DNA of 64,000 nt from Collinsella sp. AF08-23 (GTDB lineage: Bacteria > Actinomycetota > Coriobacteriia > Coriobacteriales > Coriobacteriaceae), in contig NZ_QUHV01000005.1 in NCBI RefSeq assembly GCF_003479805.1, positions 62,001-126,000 of the forward strand. Reading direction: 5' to 3'. The notes under the pieces are model-generated. The model was not told where the DNA came from and did not search any database. It saw nothing but the letters and a program-made list of their open reading frames with translations. The position numbers were made by a program, and so were the translations under genes. Positions 54,875 through 63,813 of this stretch are shown in pieces; the stretch's first letter is position 1, and each line of letters begins with the position of its first letter.

Positions 54875-55816
54875 TTAAGCCTTGAGGCTCAGACCCATGG
54901 ACTCAAGCTTGTCCTTGACTTCCTCGATCGACTTCACGCCGAAGTTGCGGATGTTCAGCAGGTCGTTCTCGGAGAACTCGACCAGCTGGCGCACGGAGTG
55001 AATACTCGCACGCTTGAGGCAGTTGTAAGAGCGGACGGAAAGGTCCAGGTCCTCAATCTGCTTGTCAAGCTCGGCATTGTCGCTCGTCACCTCGGGGGCG
55101 AAGATGGAAATCTCCTCCTCCGCCTCGGGCTCGTCGGCCAGGGTCATAAACGCAGCCATGTGCTGGTTGATGATGTTGGCCGCAGACACAACCGCGTCAC
55201 GCGGGGAAAGCGCACCGTTGGTCTCAATCTCAAGAACCAGACGGTCGTAGTCGGTGTGCTGGCCAACGCGGCACGCCTCAACGAGCTTGGCGCAACGCTT
55301 GACCGGGGAGAAGAGCGAGTCGACGTTGATGATGCCGATAGGATCATTGTCGCGCTTGTTCTGCTCGTAGGACACGTAGCCGCGACCATACCCGATGCGC
55401 ATGCTCATGGTCAGATGACCACCCTCGGTGAGGGTCGCGATGTGCTGCTCGGGATTGACGAGCTCGAACTCGGACGGAATGAAGAAGTCTGCGCCGGTAA
55501 CCTCGCACGGGCCATCGACCGAGATAGTCGCAGTGCCCTCGTCCGTGGTACCAAGCGTGCGGAACACGAGACCCTTCACGTTCAAGACGATGTCGGTGAC
55601 ATCCTCGACCATGTTGGGAATCGTGGTGAACTCGTGCTGGGCGCCATCGATCTGGATGGCCTCGACGGCTGCACCCTCGAGCGAGGAAAGCAGCACGCGG
55701 CGCAGGGAGTTACCCAGCGTGTCGCCATACCCGCGCTCCAGAGGCTCGACGGAAACGCGAGCAGCAGTCTCGCTGATCTCCTCGACGTGAACCTGGGGCC
55801 TGATGAATTCGGACAT
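54875..55816 (-). CDS. rpoA: RNA polymerase alpha subunit
   Basis: 313 residues. The N-terminal dimer domain shows EPLERGYGDTLGNSLRRVLL; the C-terminal domain (about 240-313) shows RSYNCLKRASIHSVRQLVEF and NIRNFGVKSIEEVKDKLESM for UP-element and activator contacts. ATG at 55816 with GGAGG. Between rpsD (29 nt) and rplQ. Confidence 0.98.
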   Translation of the reverse strand: MSEFIRPQVHVEEISETAARVSVEPLERGYGDTLGNSLRRVLLSSLEGAAVEAIQIDGAQHEFTTIPNMVEDVTDIVLNVKGLVFRTLGTTDEGTATISVDGPCEVTGADFFIPSEFELVNPEQHIATLTEGGHLTMSMRIGYGRGYVSYEQNKRDNDPIGIINVDSLFSPVKRCAKLVEACRVGQHTDYDRLVLEIETNGALSPRDAVVSAANIINQHMAAFMTLADEPEAEEEISIFAPEVTSDNAELDKQIEDLDLSVRSYNCLKRASIHSVRQLVEFSENDLLNIRNFGVKSIEEVKDKLESMGLSLKA

Positions 55817-55845
55817 GTAATACCTCCAGCGTAGCGCGCAAACGA

Positions 55846-56442
55846 TTACTTCGAGTAAAGCTCGACGATGAGCTGCTCGTTGATGTCGCCGCTGATCTGG
55901 TCACGAGAAGGCAGCGAGATGACGTTGCCGGAAAGCTTCTCGATGTCGACCTCGAGCCAGCCAGGGACCTCGAAGCGCTCGGAGGAGATGAGGGCCTCCT
56001 TGATGGGGAGCAAGTCGCGGAACTTCTCGCCCACAGCCACAACGTCGCCGGCCTTCACGCGGTAGGACGGGATGTCCACGCGCTTGCCGTTAACGGTGAA
56101 GTGGCCATGGCGGACGGTCTGACGAGCCTCCTTGCGGGTGCGAGCGAAGCCGAGACGGAACACGACATTGTCGAGACGGGTCTCGAGAATGGTCATGAGG
56201 TTCTCACCGGTAACGCCGTCCATGCGAAGAGCATGCTCGTAGTAGTGGTGGAACTGCTTCTCGAGAACGCCGTAGATGAACTTGACCTTCTGCTTCTCGC
56301 GCAGCTGCATGCCGTACTCGGATTCTTTGCGACGGCGCTTGGGCTGGCGGATAGATTCCTTTTTGGAGCTGTAGCCGAGCTCAACGGGATCGATCCCGAG
56401 CTGGCGGCAGCGCTTAAGAACCGGAGTCCTGTCGATTGCCAT
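55846..56442 (-). CDS. rpsD: Ribosomal protein uS4
   Basis: 198 residues. The S4 RNA-binding domain is [20 protein letters not shown] then [18 protein letters not shown]. It is the zinc-free form: the N-terminus ([19 protein letters not shown]) has one Cys only. Primary 16S binder and early assembly protein. ATG at 56442 with AAAGGA; 19 nt after rpsK. Confidence 0.98.
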   Translation of the reverse strand: MAIDRTPVLKRCRQLGIDPVELGYSSKKESIRQPKRRRKESEYGMQLREKQKVKFIYGVLEKQFHHYYEHALRMDGVTGENLMTILETRLDNVVFRLGFARTRKEARQTVRHGHFTVNGKRVDIPSYRVKAGDVVAVGEKFRDLLPIKEALISSERFEVPGWLEVDIEKLSGNVISLPSRDQISGDINEQLIVELYSK

Positions 56443-56461
56443 AATAAATCGATCCTTTCAG

Positions 56462-56869
56462 TTACACGCGGCGACGCTTCTTGGGGCGGCAGCCGTTGTG
56501 CGGGATGGGGGTCTTGTCCTGGATGCTGGAGACCTCGAGGCCAGCGGCCTGGAGGGAGCGGATCGCGGTCTCGCGGCCCGAACCGGGGCCCTTCACGAAG
56601 ACGGCGACCTTGTGCATACCGTGCTCCATAGCGGCCTTGGCGCAAGCCTCGGCGGCCATCTGGGCGGCAAACGGGGTCGACTTACGGGAACCCTTGAAGC
56701 CCACGGTACCAGCGGACTGCCAAGCGATGACGTTGCCCGCGGGATCGGTAATGGAAACGATGGTGTTATTGAACGTAGAACGGATGTGAGCCTGGCCCAC
56801 GGAGATGTTCTTACGGTCGGCGCGCTTGATACGGGTGGAGGCGCCGCGCTTGTTCTTTGCAGTAGCCAT
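56462..56869 (-). CDS. rpsK: Ribosomal protein uS11
   Basis: 135 residues. [20 protein letters not shown] and [20 protein letters not shown] are family stretches and the end [12 protein letters not shown] is basic. It sits at the platform of the small subunit. ATG at 56869, 16 nt past rpsM. Confidence 0.98.
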   Translation of the reverse strand: MATAKNKRGASTRIKRADRKNISVGQAHIRSTFNNTIVSITDPAGNVIAWQSAGTVGFKGSRKSTPFAAQMAAEACAKAAMEHGMHKVAVFVKGPGSGRETAIRSLQAAGLEVSSIQDKTPIPHNGCRPKKRRRV

Positions 56870-56885
56870 TATGCGTCAGTCTCCC

Positions 56886-57260
56886 TTATTTCTTCTTCTT
56901 GGCACCGATCTGACGCTTCGGACCCTTGCGGGTGCGAGCGTTGGTGTGGGTGCGCTGACCGCGAACAGGGAGACCCTTGCGGTGACGGAGGCCGCGGTTG
57001 CAGCCGATGTCCATGAGGCGCTTGACGTTCTGGGCGCGCTCGCGACGGAGGTCACCCTCGACCATCAGGCCATTCTTATCAATGTAATCGCGGATCGCCG
57101 AGATCTGCTCCTCGGTGAGGTCCTTGATGCGAGTGCCGTCGGCAATGTTGAGCTCGGCGCACATCTTCGCTGCGGTGGTGCGGCCGATGCCGTAGATGTA
57201 GGTCAGACCAATCTCCGCACGCTTCTCGTTCGGAAGGTCGACACCGTTAATACGGGCCAC
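56886..57260 (-). CDS. rpsM: Ribosomal protein uS13
   Basis: 124 residues. Helix-turn region [20 protein letters not shown] and [20 protein letters not shown], basic tail. It contacts tRNA and bridges to the large subunit. GTG start at 57260 with GAGGAG upstream, read as Met. Confidence 0.98.
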   Translation of the reverse strand: MARINGVDLPNEKRAEIGLTYIYGIGRTTAAKMCAELNIADGTRIKDLTEEQISAIRDYIDKNGLMVEGDLRRERAQNVKRLMDIGCNRGLRHRKGLPVRGQRTHTNARTRKGPKRQIGAKKKK

Positions 57261-57275
57261 TGTGGATCTCCTCTC

Positions 57276-57389
57276 TTAACCCTGGCGCTGCTTGTGGCGC
57301 GGGTTCTCGCAGATCACGAGAACCTTGCCATGGCGGCGGATGATTTTGCACTTATCGCACATCTTCTTGACGGAAGGGCGTACCTTCAT
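57276..57389 (-). CDS. rpmJ: Ribosomal protein bL36
   Basis: 37 residues, too short for many gene callers. [20 protein letters not shown] then [16 protein letters not shown] carries the zinc set CxxC-C-H, the zinc-binding form. ATG at 57389 with GAAAGGAAG. Between infA (148 nt) and rpsM (15 nt). The 57390-57537 spacer has no element I can name. Confidence 0.97.
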   Translation of the reverse strand: MKVRPSVKKMCDKCKIIRRHGKVLVICENPRHKQRQG

Positions 57390-57537
57390 CGTTCTTCCTT
57401 TCGGTAGTGCTCAAGCTACAAGGTGGAATGTTATCTACTCGCCCAGCCGCAGGCGTTAATAACGAATGGCTGGAAGCATGTATCGAACCTTACGGGGCAG
57501 AGCACTCCCTTCCGGTTCGAATACGTGCGAATGGTCG

Positions 57538-57765
57538 TTACTTATAACGATAGGTGATGCGACCGCGGGTCAAATCATAGGGAGAGAGCTCCACAACGAC
57601 CTTGTCACCCGGCAGAATACGGATGTAGTTCATACGGATCTTGCCCGAAATGGAACAGAGAACCGAATGACCGTTCTCAAGCTCAACGCGGAACATGGCG
57701 TTCGGCAGCGGCTCGGTGACCGTGCCCTCAAGCTCGATGGCGTCTTCCTTCTTCACGTGCATCAT
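57538..57765 (-). CDS. infA: Translation initiation factor IF-1
   Basis: 75 residues, one OB fold: [20 protein letters not shown], then [20 protein letters not shown] and the end GRITYRYK. It blocks the A site during initiation. Two ATGs in a row (57765, 57762) can start it; GAGAGAAAG lies just upstream. Two palindromic elements separate it from map. Confidence 0.97.
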   Translation of the reverse strand: MMHVKKEDAIELEGTVTEPLPNAMFRVELENGHSVLCSISGKIRMNYIRILPGDKVVVELSPYDLTRGRITYRYK

Positions 57766-57860
57766 CTTTCTCTCGAAAACGACAGCAACAGTGCATGTTA
57801 CTACATGCTAAACAGGAGAAAGGGAAATTCCCAATCGCTCCACAAATATTCTGTCCCACC

Positions 57861-57992
57861 GGCAGCCCGACGGGGCGGGCCCGTATGGTCCGGCGCTCGG
57901 GCAGTCCTGCTCACGACGAAGGCCACATTTAGTGGCCTTCTGTTCATGCGGAACTCGCGGCGGACCATACGGGCCCGCCCCGTCGGGCTGCC
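57861..57992 (+). repeat. Family A palindromic element, copy 5
   Basis: Outer arms 57861-57892 and 57961-57992 (GCCCGACGGGGCGGGCCCGT core) are perfect over 32 nt. The left inner flank is GCGCTCGGGCAGTCCTGCTC and the right ATGCGGAACTCGCGG; the tip pairs GAAGGCCAC (57918-57926) with GTGGCCTTC (57932-57940). The nearest relative is the copy at 1-65. It lies in the map-infA gap, 95 nt upstream of infA. Confidence 0.85.
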
Positions 57993-58003
57993 AAGGTACC
58001 GTA

Positions 58004-58120
58004 GTCCCTGGGCTTTCCCATATCGTCCGATGCGAGTTCCGCATGAGCCGAAGGCCCCAGTGGGGCCTTCGTGCGAAGAGGACTGCCCGAGCAGCGGATG
58101 ATATAGGAAAGCCCAGGGAC
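58004..58120 (-). repeat. Family A palindromic element, copy 6
   Basis: Outer arms 58004-58029 and 58095-58120 (CCCTGGGCTTTCC core) pair over 26 nt with one wobble and one mismatch. On the minus strand the left flank is CTGCTCGGGCAGTCCT and the right CATGCGGAACTCGCAT; the tip pairs CGAAGGCCCC (58049-58058) with GGGGCCTTCG (58062-58071). It faces copy 5 in opposite orientation with an 11-nt spacer and begins 6 nt past the map stop. Confidence 0.85.
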
Positions 58121-58126
58121 GGGCGG

Positions 58127-58915
58127 TTACATTGAACCGCCGGTCATGGGACACCATGGGCCTTGTGCATCCTGCGTGAGGATCACAGGGCCGTCGTTGG
58201 TGATGGCGACCGTGTTCTCGTAGTGCGCCGCGGGCAGGCCGTCGTCGGTCGACACGAGCCAGCCATCGGAACCGGTGTGCACGCGGTTGGAGCCAAGTGT
58301 GATCATAGGTTCAATGGCGATGACCATGCCAGCCTGGAGCTTCACACCACGACCCTTCTTGCCATAATTCGGCACGTTGGGATCCTCGTGCATAGCGCGA
58401 CCAACACCATGGCCCACGTAGTCACGAAGGACTCCATAGCCATTGCTCTCGGCGAGCGACTGAACAGCATGCCCCACGTCTCCGATATGGTTTCCGGGAA
58501 CGGCCTGCTCGATTGCCGCCTTAAGGCAGTCGAGCGTGCATTCGCACAGGCCCTTTGCCTCGGTGCTGGGATTGCCAACGTAAAACGTCCAAGCGTTATC
58601 CCCCACCCAACCGTCAACGATCGCGCCGGTGTCAATCGAGATGATGTCTCCCTCGCGCAGGATGACGTCGGGATTGGGAATGCCGTGAACAACCGCGTCG
58701 TTCAGCGAAGCGCAAATGGACCCGGGGAAACCGCCGTAGCCCTTGAAGGCGGGCGTGCCGCCGTGCATGCGGATGATCTGCTCGGCAAGCTGATCGAGTT
58801 CAAACGTCGAAACGCCAGGTCGAATCATCGAGCCGACCTGCCGGAGCGCCATCTTGGACAGAGCTCCGGCCTTCTTCATCTGCTCGATATCGGCGGCAGA
58901 TTTGATCTTGATCAT
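58127..58915 (-). CDS. map: Methionine aminopeptidase, type I
   Basis: 262 residues. Metal ligands lie in ISIDTGAIVDGWVGDNAWTF, VGHGVGRAMHEDPNVPNYG and VIAIEPMITLG. It removes the initiator Met from nascent proteins. ATG at 58915 overlaps the adk stop by 4 nt (ATGA). The C-terminus (GPWCPMTGGSM) is a few residues longer than in the shortest members. Confidence 0.97.
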   Translation of the reverse strand: MIKIKSAADIEQMKKAGALSKMALRQVGSMIRPGVSTFELDQLAEQIIRMHGGTPAFKGYGGFPGSICASLNDAVVHGIPNPDVILREGDIISIDTGAIVDGWVGDNAWTFYVGNPSTEAKGLCECTLDCLKAAIEQAVPGNHIGDVGHAVQSLAESNGYGVLRDYVGHGVGRAMHEDPNVPNYGKKGRGVKLQAGMVIAIEPMITLGSNRVHTGSDGWLVSTDDGLPAAHYENTVAITNDGPVILTQDAQGPWCPMTGGSM

Positions 58916-59538
58916 AGACCGAGCTCAGCCTTCACATCCGCATACACCACGTCGATATCACGATCACCATCGACGACCTTGAGGATGCCCTGGCCGCGGT
59001 AGTACTCCACGAGCGGGCTGGTGTTCTTCCGGTAGACATCAAGACGGTTCTTGATGGTCTCGGGCTTGTCGTCATCGCGCTGATACATCTCGCCTGCGCA
59101 CTTGGGGCACACGGCGGTATCGGGACCTGCGGTGTAACCGCAATCGCGGCAGGTGCGACGAGAAGAGAGGCGATCGACGATGACCTCGGCGGGAACATCG
59201 ACTAAAAGCGCGCCATCGAGCTCGCGACCCATAGCCGAAAGCTCGGTATCGAGCGTCACGGCCTGCGTCGTGTTGCGCGGGAATCCGTCGAGGATGAAGC
59301 CCTTCTGCGCATCGTCGGCAGCAAGGCGCTCCTTGACCAGGTCGATCACGAGCTGATCGGGAACGAGCTCTCCGGCGTCCATGTACTTCTTGGCAGCAAC
59401 GCCAAGCTCAGTCTGAGCCTTGACGGCAGCGCGAAGCAGGTCGCCCGTGGAGATATGCGCCACACCATAATCGGCAACAAGACGCTGGGCTTGCGTACCC
59501 TTACCGGCGCCAGGGGCGCCCAACAACACGATGTTCAT
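58912..59538 (-). CDS. adk: Adenylate kinase
   Basis: 208 residues. P-loop GAPGAGKGT at 7-15; LID domain with four cysteines (CRDCG, CPKCAGEM) that bind zinc, as in Gram-positive enzymes; DGFPRNTTQA is the NMP site. It equilibrates ATP, ADP and AMP. ATG at 59538 with AAGGAG. It ends in TGA. Order secY-adk-map is standard. Confidence 0.98.
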   Translation of the reverse strand: MNIVLLGAPGAGKGTQAQRLVADYGVAHISTGDLLRAAVKAQTELGVAAKKYMDAGELVPDQLVIDLVKERLAADDAQKGFILDGFPRNTTQAVTLDTELSAMGRELDGALLVDVPAEVIVDRLSSRRTCRDCGYTAGPDTAVCPKCAGEMYQRDDDKPETIKNRLDVYRKNTSPLVEYYRGQGILKVVDGDRDIDVVYADVKAELGL

Positions 59539-59556
59539 AAAAGACTCCTTAGAGGC

Positions 59557-60843
59557 CTATTTGAAGAAACCGTCGTAGTCGTACATCTTGAGCTGGCTCT
59601 CGACCTTGTCGATGGTATCGAGCACAACGCCGACCATGATGAGCACCGAAGTGCCGCCGAAGGCCTGGATGAGCGCGTTGTTGGTGAACGAGAACACAAT
59701 CGAGGGAACGATGGCGATGAGGGCCAGGAAGACCGCACTGGGAAGCGTGATCTTGTTGAGGGCGTTCTTGATGTAATGCGCCGTCTGCTTGCCGGGGCGA
59801 ACACCAGGAATGAAGCCGCCCTGCTTCTTGAGGTTCTCGGCGGTCTCGTCCGGGTTGAACACCATGGACGTGTAGAAGTACGCGAAGAACACGATGAGGA
59901 CGACATTGAGGATCCAGTTGATCCAGCCGCTCGAGAGCGCGCCGGCAAAGGCCTGCATCCAACCCACGTTGGGGAAGAACACGGCGAGCTGAGCCGGGAA
60001 GTAGAGCAGGGCGCTCGCGAAGATGATCGGGATGACACCCGCGGTGTTCACCTTGATGGGCAGGTACGTGGACTGACCGCCCATGATACGACGACCCACG
60101 ACGCGCTTGGCATACTGCACCGGGATACGACGCTGGCCGCGCTCGAGGTACACGATGAAGGGGATGACGCACAGGATCACCACGACGATGACGAGCGTGG
60201 TGATAATGGCAACGTTGCCGCCATCCATGGACTGGATGAGCGCCTGGGGAAGCCCCGCCATGATGTTGGCGAAGATGATGAGACTCATGCCGTTGCCGAT
60301 CCCACGCTGAGTGATGAGCTCACCAATCCACATGATGAGCATGGCGCCCGCGACGAGCGTGCCCACGATCATGATGTCGAAGATGATCTCGGGAGCATCG
60401 GCGCCGGCGAACTGAATACCAAAGCTCTTGAAGAGGAACAGGTATCCAATGGCGTTCAAGAGCGCGAGGGCCAGGGTGAGGTAACGAGAGTACTGGGTGA
60501 TCTTGGTCTGACCGACCTCGCCCTCACGAGCCAACTCGTGCAGGCTGGGCACAACGGCCTGAAGCATCTGCAAGACAATCGAGCTGGTGATGTAGGGCAT
60601 GATACCCAGCGAAAAGACGGACACGTAGGAAAGCGCACCGCCCGAGAAAAGATTCAGCAGGGCCATCGCACCGCTGGCGAAGGTGTCACCGGCGGATGTA
60701 AAAAGGGCCGACATCCCCTGGAAGGGGATGCCGGGCACCGGAACGTGTGCACCAATACGGTACACGACGAGCATAGCGATGGTAAAAAGAATCTTCCCGC
60801 GGAGTTCCTTGATGCGGAAGGTGTTCTTCAAACCAGTTAGCAC
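59557..60843 (-). CDS. secY: Preprotein translocase subunit SecY
   Basis: 428 residues, ten membrane helices. SALFTSAGDTFASGAMALLN and GIMPYITSSIVLQMLQAVVP near the plug and YFYTSMVFNPDETAENLKKQ in the last cytosolic loop identify it. It forms the protein-conducting channel driven by SecA. GTG start at 60843 overlaps the rplO end by 7 nt. Confidence 0.98.
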   Translation of the reverse strand: MLTGLKNTFRIKELRGKILFTIAMLVVYRIGAHVPVPGIPFQGMSALFTSAGDTFASGAMALLNLFSGGALSYVSVFSLGIMPYITSSIVLQMLQAVVPSLHELAREGEVGQTKITQYSRYLTLALALLNAIGYLFLFKSFGIQFAGADAPEIIFDIMIVGTLVAGAMLIMWIGELITQRGIGNGMSLIIFANIMAGLPQALIQSMDGGNVAIITTLVIVVVILCVIPFIVYLERGQRRIPVQYAKRVVGRRIMGGQSTYLPIKVNTAGVIPIIFASALLYFPAQLAVFFPNVGWMQAFAGALSSGWINWILNVVLIVFFAYFYTSMVFNPDETAENLKKQGGFIPGVRPGKQTAHYIKNALNKITLPSAVFLALIAIVPSIVFSFTNNALIQAFGGTSVLIMVGVVLDTIDKVESQLKMYDYDGFFK

Positions 60844-61286
60844 GGAAGCTCGACCTTTCCTCCAGCGGCCTCGATCTTAGCCTTCGCGGAAGCGGAGATC
60901 TTGTCGACCTTGACCGTGAGCTTCTTGGAAACCTCGCCGTTGCCGAGCACCTTGACGGGCTCGAACTCGGACTTGGTGATACCAGCGGCCTTGAGGGATG
61001 CACCATCGACGACGGCACCGTCCTCGAACTTGACCTCGAGCGTGGAGACGTTCACCGCGGTGTACTCGATGCGACGGGGATTCTTGAAGCCGGGGAGCTT
61101 CGGGAGGCGCATCGCGAGCGGGGTCTGGCCGCCCTCGAAGCCGGCGCCCTTGGTGCCGCCGGAACGGGAGCCCTGGCCGTTCAGGCCACGGCCGGCATAG
61201 GTACCGCCCTTGCCGGAATTGCCGCGACCGACGCGCTTACGGCTGTGGGTGGACCCGGCAGCCGGCGTAAGATCATGAAGCTGCAT
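60837..61286 (-). CDS. rplO: Ribosomal protein uL15
   Basis: 149 residues. Glycine-rich N-terminus HSRKRVGRGNSGKGGTYAGR, then FEGGQTPLAMRLPKLPGFKN and a C-terminal globular domain. ATG at 61286 with GAGGAG inside the end of rpmD. Confidence 0.98.
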   Translation of the reverse strand: MQLHDLTPAAGSTHSRKRVGRGNSGKGGTYAGRGLNGQGSRSGGTKGAGFEGGQTPLAMRLPKLPGFKNPRRIEYTAVNVSTLEVKFEDGAVVDGASLKAAGITKSEFEPVKVLGNGEVSKKLTVKVDKISASAKAKIEAAGGKVELPC

Positions 61287-61288
61287 TG

Positions 61289-61468
61289 TTACTCCTCTAC
61301 AATCTCAACGAGGTGCTTGACCTTGAAGATCATGCCGCGGACGCTCTCGTTGTCAGCGATCTCGCGCGTGTCGTTGATGCGGTGCAGGCCGAGGGCGCGA
61401 ACAGTGCGACGCTGATCCTCCTTGCAGCCGTTAATGCTGCGAACCTGCTTGATCTTGATGGTAGCCAT
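61289..61468 (-). CDS. rpmD: Ribosomal protein uL30
   Basis: 59 residues: MATIKIKQVRSINGCKEDQR then RTVRALGLHRIND, the classic uL30 fold, ending KHLVEIVEE. It is missed by gene callers with a 60-residue cutoff. ATG at 61468, 2 nt before the rpsE stop in the unit. Confidence 0.97.
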   Translation of the reverse strand: MATIKIKQVRSINGCKEDQRRTVRALGLHRINDTREIADNESVRGMIFKVKHLVEIVEE

Positions 61469-61470
61469 GC

Positions 61471-62001
61471 CTAGTTCTCCTTCTTGCCGATGAACATCTC
61501 GGAGACGGTGAGACCGCGGCGGGCGGCGACATCCTCGGGGCTGGAGAGCTGCTTGAGGCCCTCGGCAGCAGCCTTGATGATGTTGAGGCCGTTGTCGGAA
61601 CCGAGAGACTTGGACAGGATGTTCTTGATGCCGGCGAGCTCGAACAGAGGACGCACGGCGCCACCGGCGATAACACCGGTACCCTCGACAGCGGGGCGCA
61701 TGATGATGCTCGCAGCACCGAACTCGCCCTGGACGTCGTGAGGAATGGTGCCCTCAGCGGTGACGGGCACGTGGAACATGTTCTTCTTGGCGTCGATGGA
61801 AGCCTTGGAGATTGCCAGCGGCACCTCGGCGGACTTACCCATGCCAAGACCAACGTTGCCCTTGCCGTCGCCCACGACCACGAGGGCCACGAGGCTCATG
61901 CGACGACCGCCCTTGACGGTCTTGGCGACGCGGTTGATGAAAACGACGCGCTCCTCGAACTCGGAGGCCTCGCGCTGCTGCTTCTGCTGGTTACGAGCCA
62001 T
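61471..62001 (-). CDS. rpsE: Ribosomal protein uS5
   Basis: 176 residues. [20 protein letters not shown] and [20 protein letters not shown] open the double-stranded RNA-binding domain; [19 protein letters not shown] closes the second. It helps decoding accuracy. ATG at 62001 with GGAGG, near the rplR stop. Confidence 0.98.
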   Translation of the reverse strand: MARNQQKQQREASEFEERVVFINRVAKTVKGGRRMSLVALVVVGDGKGNVGLGMGKSAEVPLAISKASIDAKKNMFHVPVTAEGTIPHDVQGEFGAASIIMRPAVEGTGVIAGGAVRPLFELAGIKNILSKSLGSDNGLNIIKAAAEGLKQLSSPEDVAARRGLTVSEMFIGKKEN

Positions 62002-62012
62002 GCTCTTACCTC

Positions 62013-62375
62013 CTAGAATTCGAGACCGGCGGCGCGGGCACCGTCGGCGAGGGCCTTGACGCGACCGTGGTAGATGCGGCCACCGCGGTCGAAGGAAACG
62101 GCTTTGATGCCGGCAGCGAGGGCGCGCTCGCCCACGAGCTTACCGACCTTCTCGGCAGCCTCCTTGTTGCTGGTCGTGGTGCCCTTGAACTCGGCCTCGA
62201 GGGTGGAGGCGGAGACGAGGGTGTGACCCTTGGTATCGTCAACGATCATGGCGTAGATATTGGCGTTGGAGCGCACGACGCGAAGACGCGGACGGGCGGG
62301 CGTGCCAAAGATCTTGCCGCGGACACGGCGCTGACGACGCTTGAGGCCGGCGCGCTTTGCCTGTTGCTTGTTCAT
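62013..62375 (-). CDS. rplR: Ribosomal protein uL18
   Basis: 120 residues. N-terminal [20 protein letters not shown] and C-terminal [20 protein letters not shown] are typical. Binds 5S rRNA. Start 62375 with AAGGAG; an in-frame ATG at 62405 is less likely. Confidence 0.98.
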   Translation of the reverse strand: MNKQQAKRAGLKRRQRRVRGKIFGTPARPRLRVVRSNANIYAMIVDDTKGHTLVSASTLEAEFKGTTTSNKEAAEKVGKLVGERALAAGIKAVSFDRGGRIYHGRVKALADGARAAGLEF

Positions 62376-62443
62376 GTGAAACTCCTTATGAAGTCCTGCC
62401 AGCACCTGACGGGGTGCTGGTCTTACGACGTGGAAGCGCTCTA

Positions 62444-62980
62444 CTACTTAGCGGCCTTGCCGAGCTTGCGACGGATGTGCTCGCCCAGGTAGTGGATGCC
62501 CTTGCCCTTGTAAGGCTCCGGCGGACGCTTGCCACGGATCTCGGCGGCAACCTGGCCGACCTGCTGCTTGTTGATGCCCTTGACGTGAATGTGGGTGTTG
62601 TCCGGGCACTCGAAGGTGATGCCCTCGGGGGCGGTGTAAATCACCGGGTGGGAGTAACCCAGGGACAGATCCAGATCCTTACCCTTGAGCTGGACACGGT
62701 AGCCAACGCCAGCGAGCTCGAGGACCTTGGTGTAGCCCTCGGAAACGCCGGTGACCATGTTCTGGATCAGGGCGCGGGTGAGGCCGTGGCGGGCGCGGGT
62801 CTCACGCTCGTCGTCGGGACGGGAGACGGTCAGCACGCCGTCGGCCACCTCGATGGTGAGCTTCTCATAGAAATCAGCCTCAAGAGTACCCTTGGGGCCC
62901 TTCACGGACACGTGCGTGCCGTCAACTGCCACTTCGACTCCGGCGGGAATCTGGACAGGCTTCTTACCGATACGAGACAC
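62444..62980 (-). CDS. rplF: Ribosomal protein uL6
   Basis: 178 residues. [20 protein letters not shown] at the start; the C-terminal signature is [22 protein letters not shown] start at 62980 with AAAGGAG. Located by the factor-binding site. Confidence 0.98.
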   Translation of the reverse strand: MSRIGKKPVQIPAGVEVAVDGTHVSVKGPKGTLEADFYEKLTIEVADGVLTVSRPDDERETRARHGLTRALIQNMVTGVSEGYTKVLELAGVGYRVQLKGKDLDLSLGYSHPVIYTAPEGITFECPDNTHIHVKGINKQQVGQVAAEIRGKRPPEPYKGKGIHYLGEHIRRKLGKAAK

Positions 62981-63014
62981 GGTGTTCTCCTTTCCTTCTA
63001 CTCGCCTAAGCGAA

Positions 63015-63413
63015 TTACCAGATGAGGGCGATGACCTCGCCGCCGATGCCCTTCTTGCGAGCATCGCGGTCGGCCATGACACCCTGGCTGGTGGAAACAA
63101 TGGCGGTACCGAGGCCACCGCGGACGCGGGGGAGGTCCTTCACGCCGGCGTACTTGCGCAGACCAGGCTTGGAGTAGCGCTTGATGCCGTTGATGACCTT
63201 GGCCTTCTTGGGACCGTACTTGAGGGTGATGTGCAGGGTCTTGGCGGGGGCGGTGTCCTCAACGGTGTAGCCCTCGATGTAGCCCTCCTCGTAGATGACT
63301 CGAGCGATCTCGACGAGCTTCTTGGAGCTCGGCATCGAGACCTCGGCCTTGTTCGCAGCATTGCCGTTGCGGATGCGCGTGAGCATGTCTGCGATCGGGT
63401 CGGTGAGATTCAT
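63015..63413 (-). CDS. rpsH: Ribosomal protein uS8
   Basis: 132 residues. [20 protein letters not shown] starts it; [20 protein letters not shown] holds the C-terminal RNA site. It organises the 16S central domain and represses the spc operon in E. coli. ATG at 63413 with AAGGAG. The 126-nt spacer to rpsZ is long for this operon. Confidence 0.98.
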   Translation of the reverse strand: MNLTDPIADMLTRIRNGNAANKAEVSMPSSKKLVEIARVIYEEGYIEGYTVEDTAPAKTLHITLKYGPKKAKVINGIKRYSKPGLRKYAGVKDLPRVRGGLGTAIVSTSQGVMADRDARKKGIGGEVIALIW

Positions 63414-63539
63414 GTGGATTCTCCTTCGTTCTTGATGAGTCCGTGCCCTCGGTACTCCCCCACCCTTAGCGGGAAAGCCTATAAGGCACGTCTTCCGTAC
63501 GCTCCGCCTCATAGATGAGATGGGCGCGCTGGCAGTGAC

Positions 63540-63725
63540 TTACCAGCTGGCCTTCTTGATGCCGGGAAGCTCGCCCTTGAGCGCCAGCTCGCGGAAGCAG
63601 ATACGGCACAGGCCGAACTTGCGGTACACAGAGTGCGGACGGCCGCAGCGCTGGCAGCGCGTGTACTCGCGGGTCGAGAACTTCTGCTTGCGATTGCACT
63701 TGACGATCATCGATGTCTTAGCCAC
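63540..63725 (-). CDS. rpsZ: Ribosomal protein uS14, zinc-binding type Z
   Basis: 61 residues with CQRCG and CRICF zinc pairs, the short form found in many Gram-positive bacteria. GTG start at 63725. It lies 126 nt before rpsH and 88 nt after rplE. Confidence 0.97.
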   Translation of the reverse strand: MAKTSMIVKCNRKQKFSTREYTRCQRCGRPHSVYRKFGLCRICFRELALKGELPGIKKASW

Positions 63726-63813
63726 TTATTTCCTCCTCACATACGTATATATGCGCCTCGGACAGGCGGCACGTGCTCTTCGCGCACCGCCTGTGGAACC
63801 CGGGGCTTTAAGA

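Noticed and set aside
57500..57530. GGTTCGAATAC, similar to a tRNA T-loop
   Set aside because: No acceptor stem, anticodon arm or D arm can be built around it on either strand.
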